Assembly: GCA_050084985.1 (NCBI GenBank)
Contig: JBITNC010000001.1
Coordinates: 188,852,001-188,916,000 of the forward strand
Source of the DNA: Nageia nagi
Lineage: Eukaryota > Pinophyta
Direction: 5' to 3'
Length of the DNA: 64,000 bases
The first letter of the stretch is position 1. Each line of letters begins with the position of its first letter. The notes below the pieces were generated by a model that saw nothing but the letters and a program-made list of their open reading frames with translations, was not told the origin of the DNA and made no database searches. This document shows, piece by piece, positions 58,780 to 64,000 of the stretch. Made by a program: the position numbers and the translations under genes.

Positions 58780-61547
58780 CATCTATCATTATGATGATCT
58801 TTGTAGCAAACTTGATTTTGTATCACCATCTCGATAAATGAGGTAGAATGCATTTGTCTTGTTTTCAAGTCTTGTTCAACAAAAAACCTCAATCATGGAA
58901 AAACATGTTTCTAATGATTTTTGCAAGAAATGATAATGAAACCCATTCTACTGGGGCAAATAGTAGAATTATCAAACATTAAAATGTTATCTACTTTGAA
59001 CGGACTCCATGTCACATACATGCTAATGGCATAGAGCCTATGGAATACAGTGTTCCATGAAATAGCATATGTAGTCAAGCATGAGTACCTAGTAAGGTGT
59101 AGAACTTGTTTTCAAAATACTTTGATTGCAAAAATTTAAAAAGTTTATGTTTGATCATAATTTGGGGCAAATATGATTGTCCATGACCCAAAGTAAATCA
59201 TTTGCCTCTACCATTAATCAACAAAATCAAGATTTTAAATGCTCATACATAAGTTGATAAACTCAAGTGTATGAGTCTTGACTTAACCACTTACCAACCT
59301 CAGGTATATTATCACCTACTTATGAGTCTAGTGGTATTTGTATAAGTCTATAATGATAACATATTAGTTTGTTTGTATCTTCTTAAGATATATGACTATA
59401 TTTGCTCATCACATCATGCCAAAAAAAAAAAAAAATGTTTTCAGTTCAAAAAATAAATAAATAACAAAAGGGTCCTACAACTAGGTAAAATGGAGCTAAT
59501 CATGAAAGAAACATCAAGCATCTACAACAATAAAACATCTCATCATTGTCGCTATGTTACAACATTTACAAAGGCATGAGTGGGGCATTGAGCAATCCAT
59601 TATATAGTAAATGTATCCATGACAACAATGCAAGATGAAAATCATGTATCACATATGAATTTACATTTATGAAAAAATCATATGTGATTACACACAAGTG
59701 TCAATCATTCATCATATTCATACATCATAGATATGTACTCATGGGAATAAGTTAAAACATGAAGAAGATAACCAAATAAACATGTGAACTCGATCATAAA
59801 CAATTTCATCATGAATCCTTGATATGAAAAACACCATTTATTGTTTATGATCTTACAATGAATCACGAACTTCCTAGTTCAAATCATATGTCATGTTATG
59901 CATGTTTAGTTATCACTTATTGTTATACATATTTAAGAAACCTTATTCATCAAAAAGCATGATTCTAATGATTTTTGCAAAACCTACCTTTCTAGAGTAA
60001 AACATAATAATCAAAATTTAAATCAGTACACATAAAGGGGACTTCATGTCATATACCTAACTCGGCTCCATACATTTCCTCGGGGTAAACACAAGACACC
60101 CATGTAATGATATATGGAAACAAGCCTTTAGTACCTATTTGGTGTACAACCAACGTGTGTTCAAAATACTTCAATTGCAAAGCTCAAAAATCATACTTGG
60201 ATAATTGGGGTAAATACAATTTCCCATGACCTAAAATCAAACCTTATGTTCACCTATAAATGATTGAAACAATAAGGTTAGAATCATTCGTACATTCATC
60301 TTATTTGTTCACTAGCTAATATGCATTAGTTTTTTGAACAGTCTATCATCATCATCACTGACATCATTAGTTAGTTCAAAAAGGGCCATAATGCTAAGAT
60401 CAGCACCACAATCAAAGTAAGCCCATGATCACATAGTAAGATCATGGCTACATCTCTCTTAAAATGTACCCAAAACATTGTTAATTACAAAATCAAAAGT
60501 TATATGTCTACTCACGATTAAGATTGCTTATAACCTAAAATAAGATATTTATGCTCAATATGATTCTAAAAGACTTATGCAAAAGATCATCACGAAACCC
60601 ATTCTGCTGGGTCAAAAGTAGAGAAAAATGAAAGATGACTTGTATATACAAAATAAGCTTCCTATCAGATACTTGCTTCGGCATGTGGAGACAAACTAGA
60701 GTCTTGTCATGCAACTGCCATAAATAGCATACAGTATGGAGATAAACACAAGTGAAGTTTTGATATACAACATCAATATCTCAAAATTGTATACATCAAA
60801 TAAGCTTACCATCACATACTCGCTTCGGTATGCAGAGACAAATTAGAGTCTTGTCATGCAACTACCATAAACAGCACACAGTATGGAGATTGACACAAGT
60901 GTAGTTTTGATGTATTACAATATCATTTTCAAAATGTATCAATTGCAAAAGTTAAAAAATCATATTTAGTCATGGCAAGGAATATTCTCATGACAACACC
61001 AGATGATGAAATATATATATATATAATAAGTTTTAATTTAGAGAAGCTATAATTATATCCTACTAAAAGATCTTAAGCTTTATACGAAAAAGGTTTTTTT
61101 GATATTTCTTAAAAATATCATTAACATTTACAAATATCAAAGGAGATAAAATGTGATGTATCATTGTTATAGGAGATCATCTTGAAACCCCGTTGTCGGG
61201 ACAAAGGACAACACCATCAAACTCATATACTAAAGAGGACTTATATGGTACATGTGCGCTTAGACATGCAAAATGACATAATAGAAATGTCATGCAACTA
61301 TCACACAAGCTCAACACATTGTCATACCGAAAATAGTCACTTCTGAGGTATATTCAAATTTGTTTTCAAAACTACATCAAATGTAAAATGAAAACACATT
61401 TTATCATAATTTGATCAAAATGTTGATTCATCTAAGAAATTGAGTCAAAAACTTATATCATAGAAAAGTAGCAACATATAATCAAACAACAAAGCTTCTC
61501 ATTCTACATTTTTTGAAACTATCAACCTCATCTTCGGTTGATAATTC
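58780..61547. repeat. Degenerate large tandem repeat of element C
   Basis: Four diverged units, each about 500-800 bp, start near 58860, 59930, 60540 and 61150. Each has, in order: TGATTTTTGCAA or equivalent, AACCCATTCT-CTGGG, a GGACT(T/C)CATGTCA-ATAC stretch, GTTTTCAAAATAC-TT-ATTGCAAA, and AATTTGGGGCAAAT / GGGGTAAATAC. Units 2 and 4 end in a CAAAAAGGG(G)-type purine run like the polypurine tract. No coding signal. Confidence 0.65.
60641..60935. repeat. Direct tandem duplication of about 147 bp
   Basis: Two adjacent copies share CAAATAAGCTT, ATACT-GCTTCGG-ATG, AGAGACAAA-TAGAGTCTTGTCATG, CAACT-CCATAAA-AGCA-ACAGTATGGAGAT and AGTTTTGAT. It lies within the third large unit of element C. Confidence 0.85.
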
Positions 61548-61561
61548 AAAAAGGGGCAACA
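61548..61561 (+). other. Polypurine tract of element C
   Basis: AAAAAGGGGCAACA immediately precedes the 3' LTR (TGTAGACAC). It is the expected place for the plus-strand primer. Confidence 0.7.
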
Positions 61562-62680
61562 TGTAGACACTCAAAATAAACCTTACATCTAGTTTAACAA
61601 CATATAAATAAATAAAATAAGTATCTTTTTAATATATATCATATTAAAATAATCATAACTCTTTATACAAGCCTCAAACAAGCTTGAAAACTTCATTATT
61701 GGATATATCTTTTCGAGTAGATGCAAAATGAGTGGTCATACGCCCCCTTTTCATTAAAAAATGACCATTTGGTGATCACTTTAATATTATTATAAAAACT
61801 ATGGAAAAATCGTTGACAATCCAATGCGATCGTTGACGATCCAATACGATCATCGACGATCTAATACGATTGTCGACGATCCAATACGATCGTCGATGAT
61901 CCAATACGATTGTTGATGATCCAATATGATCATTGACGATCCAATACGATCGTTGGTGATCCTCTAGGATCGTTGACGATCCCTGAATAATTCAGAAATA
62001 GACAAATCTAAGCCCAGAATAGCCTAGCATGCACAATTTAGAATTATGGATGCGGATTTGAGATAATAACACCTCAAAAATTTGTATGGGATGTTACCTA
62101 GAATCTTGTGACAGCAAAACAAATGAATAACAAACTATTGAGCTTATAAATATAAGCTCTGTATATGAACAAGGGGACCCATTGTTGGAATAAGGAAATG
62201 CTGCTATGATTTTGATAGAATGTTACTATGATTTTCGATAGAATGTTGCTGCAATTTTGATAGTATAAAGGTGCATATGTTCTATGAATTATTTCCTTCT
62301 TTTTCAGTTATGGAATAATTATTCTATGTTGCATGATTAATATATGAATAGGGTGTGATACTTTATCTTTTAGTGTGTTTATAGAGTCCAAAGACATTAA
62401 AGATAGAACAAAGAATGTTGAAGCATGGCTGGTGCACTCTCTTTAGATAAAAGGATCAGAATTCAACCCAGAATATTAGATTTAAATCATTGTTATAAAG
62501 ATCATCTTATGCAGGGCATAAGATCTATGTAAAAGACTCCCAAAAGCTATTATAAAATTCAAAAAGCAATATATTTGTTCACACAACTATTGAGGTTTTC
62601 ATGGAGAATAATAAAATTAGTATTTTGTTTTAAATCTGGTTTGTCTTTGTCTGTGCATAGGGTTGTTTTTCATGATCACA
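61562..62680 (+). repeat. 3' LTR of element C
   Basis: 1119 bp, starting TGTAGACACTC and ending CATGATCACA. It includes eight 20-bp minisatellite units (61818-61977), two more than the 5' copy. Several CpGs in these units read TpG or CpA in the 5' LTR, the usual footprint of cytosine methylation. Confidence 0.95.
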
Positions 62681-63670
62681 AATACAATCTAATTGGCCAA
62701 AATAGATGAAGAATTAATGTCCAAGATAACTTAATTAGCTCAAAAGGATGCTAATATTATTATTTAAGTAGTTGACCTAACACAAAAGGATTCCTAGATA
62801 TCCTTTGAGAAAAATATAATCAATTAGAGGGATGTTGAGCTTGTAAATCAAGCCAACTTAGTGGCTTTAAAATATGAGAATATAAATGCATCAAATCATA
62901 AAATCCTAGATTTACATAAAACTATCAAATTCAATGTTATTTTTTTAGCCAATTTAAATTAGAAGTATTGGTACATGATTTCATAGGAGTCCTATATTCA
63001 GTGGTAGACTATATGAAGTGTAGCTATGGAGCTTTTGTTGAGTTATAACCCCACTTGAATAGAGTTCATGCCACCATTGATTCAAAGAAAGAGGACGCAC
63101 AAGAAGTCATTCAAATTATCAATCAAGACTTGAATGCATAACTAAATGTTATGTAGGTGGATAAGAAGAAAGCATTGGTTGAGGTTGTAAGCATTATAAA
63201 TTTAGAGAATATTATCATTGAGGTTCATAAATACAAAGAGGATCTTAAGCAAGAACTTAAAACTGCGCAAGGATAATTGGATGTGGAAGATGTCCTTAAT
63301 TTTTGGAGGAATGATGGCACTTAAATGAATTATACAAAATATGAAGCCTCCATCACCATGATGATTGAGGACATGACTAAGATTGTAGCATGGGAAATCC
63401 CATATCCTAATGAGAATATCTTTACATTTTTCAATAACTTGAGCAATTTATTGATGAAGGTCAAAGAGACTTGTCAAGGGTATAAGGATATATCCTATGA
63501 GAAGGTGAATAGACTACTCATAGTGGAATGTAACTTGGTTACATTTTTGGATCCCCTTCCAAAGGAATGGACCATGGTAGTAGTAGTTTTGAATATGTGG
63601 GAAGGGAGTTAGTTCAATTTGAGTCCTATGATTTTAGAAAAAATCTATCCTAAAAGTCACCAAATGTATA
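62681..63670 (+). pseudogene. Post-pol coiled-coil ORF of element A, last part
   Basis: Continues from 49924 across element C. Pieces include LAKIDEELMSKIT, LVNQANLVALKYENINASNH and a 95-codon open part (63325-63612) with MNYTKYEASITMMIEDMTKI, NIFTFFNNLSNLLMKVKETC and VTFLDPLPKEWT. The pattern is helical and charged. I do not recognise the family. The 3' LTR of A follows. Confidence 0.5.
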
Positions 63671-63689
63671 TGTAAATACTAGAATAAAG

Positions 63690-64000
63690 CATTTTTGTAT
63701 TTTATAAGTGTTATTTTGAGAACTTAACTATGAATTTATTACGTGTGTATTATAGAAACCCTTCTTGAGACTTAGTATAAATTTTAACACAAGAAAAAGG
63801 AGTAATTTTGGGTGCTAACATCAAGTAGAAGAATAATCAGAACACCCATGAAGAAAAAGACCTTTAAATGTTCTAAGTTTAGGAGTTCATAAGTAATGAT
63901 ATCAATATATGATGTATGAAGGACCAATAAATATTATAAGGAAAATTGACCATCATTGTGGAATAATAAGACCTTGATGTTAGGTTTCCAAAAATGTCTA
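63690..64000 (+). repeat. 3' LTR of element A (truncated by the window)
   Basis: Aligns with about 20723-21033 (TTTTATAAGTGTTATTTTGAG, AAACCCTTCTTGAGACTTAGT, AGGAAAATTGACCATCAT). It is substantially diverged and lacks its end, which lies to the right of the window. Confidence 0.7.

Larger units (their letters stand above)
49925..62680 (+). mobile_element. Non-autonomous gypsy retrotransposon (element C) with gag-protease only
   Basis: LTRs 49925-51007 and 61562-62680, with identical 5-bp flanks AATAC (49920-49924 and 62681-62685). Internal order: PBS, leader with a PPR fragment, an uninterrupted upstream ORF, gag, protease, a block shared with B, and a long noncoding repeat region. No RT, RNase H or integrase motif is visible anywhere from 56504 to 61561. 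This matches the description of non-autonomous LTR elements that retain gag. The LTRs are highly similar, so this is the youngest layer. Confidence 0.93.
20721..64000 (+). mobile_element. Ty3/gypsy LTR retrotransposon (element A) with three nested insertions, 3' end cut by the window
   Basis: The 5' LTR and leader start near 20721; gag to integrase lie at 22440-28270; an extra post-pol region resumes at 46483-48596, 49310-49924 and 62681-63670. A second copy of the LTR start appears at about 63690 and runs off the window. Elements B, a solo LTR and C interrupt it. Removing those leaves roughly 13 kb of A within the window. Integrase after RT is the gypsy order. Heavy decay and poorly matching LTRs suggest it is the oldest layer. 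A's own target duplication cannot be checked because the right flank is outside. Confidence 0.75.

Overview
This window is A+T-rich, CpG-poor plant nuclear DNA with no intact host gene. Three things point to a vascular plant: TTTAGGG-type telomere motifs, PPR-DYW pseudogenes and a plant mobile domain remnant. The transposons fit this too: TNP2 CACTA, Ty1/copia, and Ty3/gypsy with a second RNase H. The deep nesting of old, long elements suggests a large-genome seed plant, perhaps a gymnosperm, but the species cannot be fixed from the sequence alone.

Layout. (1) 1-6409: remnant of a CACTA (En/Spm) TNP2 transposase on the minus strand, two unidentified remnants upstream of it, then a long gene-free stretch holding interstitial telomere-like repeats in opposed orientation. 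(2) 6410-20572: a minus-strand array of decayed PPR-E-DYW gene copies. One DYW domain is split by an 8.5 kb Ty1/copia element (here called D, 6665-15133). D has matching LTRs, a PBS, a PPT and a near-perfect 5-bp target duplication, and it carries a tRNA-like SINE in its leader. (3) 20573-20720: a copia reverse transcriptase scrap. (4) 20721-64000: one very large, old Ty3/gypsy element (A, plus strand) whose 3' LTR runs off the right edge. It has been broken by three later insertions: a 17.7 kb gypsy element (B, 28736-46482, target duplication CAAGG), a probable reversed solo LTR (48597-49309), and a 12.8 kb gypsy element (C, 49925-62680, target duplication AATAC).

Element B has gag, RT, RNase H, a second RNase H and integrase, which is the domain order of the plant Tat lineage. 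Between pol and the 3' LTR it carries about 7.8 kb of extra DNA, including an antisense plant mobile domain (PMD) pseudogene. Element C shares B's primer binding site, gag type and a post-pol block, but has no RT, RNase H or integrase. It looks like a non-autonomous gag-protease derivative. It keeps an uninterrupted 340-codon ORF upstream of gag and carries a PPR gene fragment in its leader. Element A appears to place an RNase H-like domain before RT, which is unusual.

Relative age by eye: A is oldest (its LTR copies are hard to align), then B, and C is youngest (its LTRs are nearly identical and retain CpGs). Almost all coding remnants contain stops and frameshifts. The C ORFs at 52689-56503 are the best preserved.
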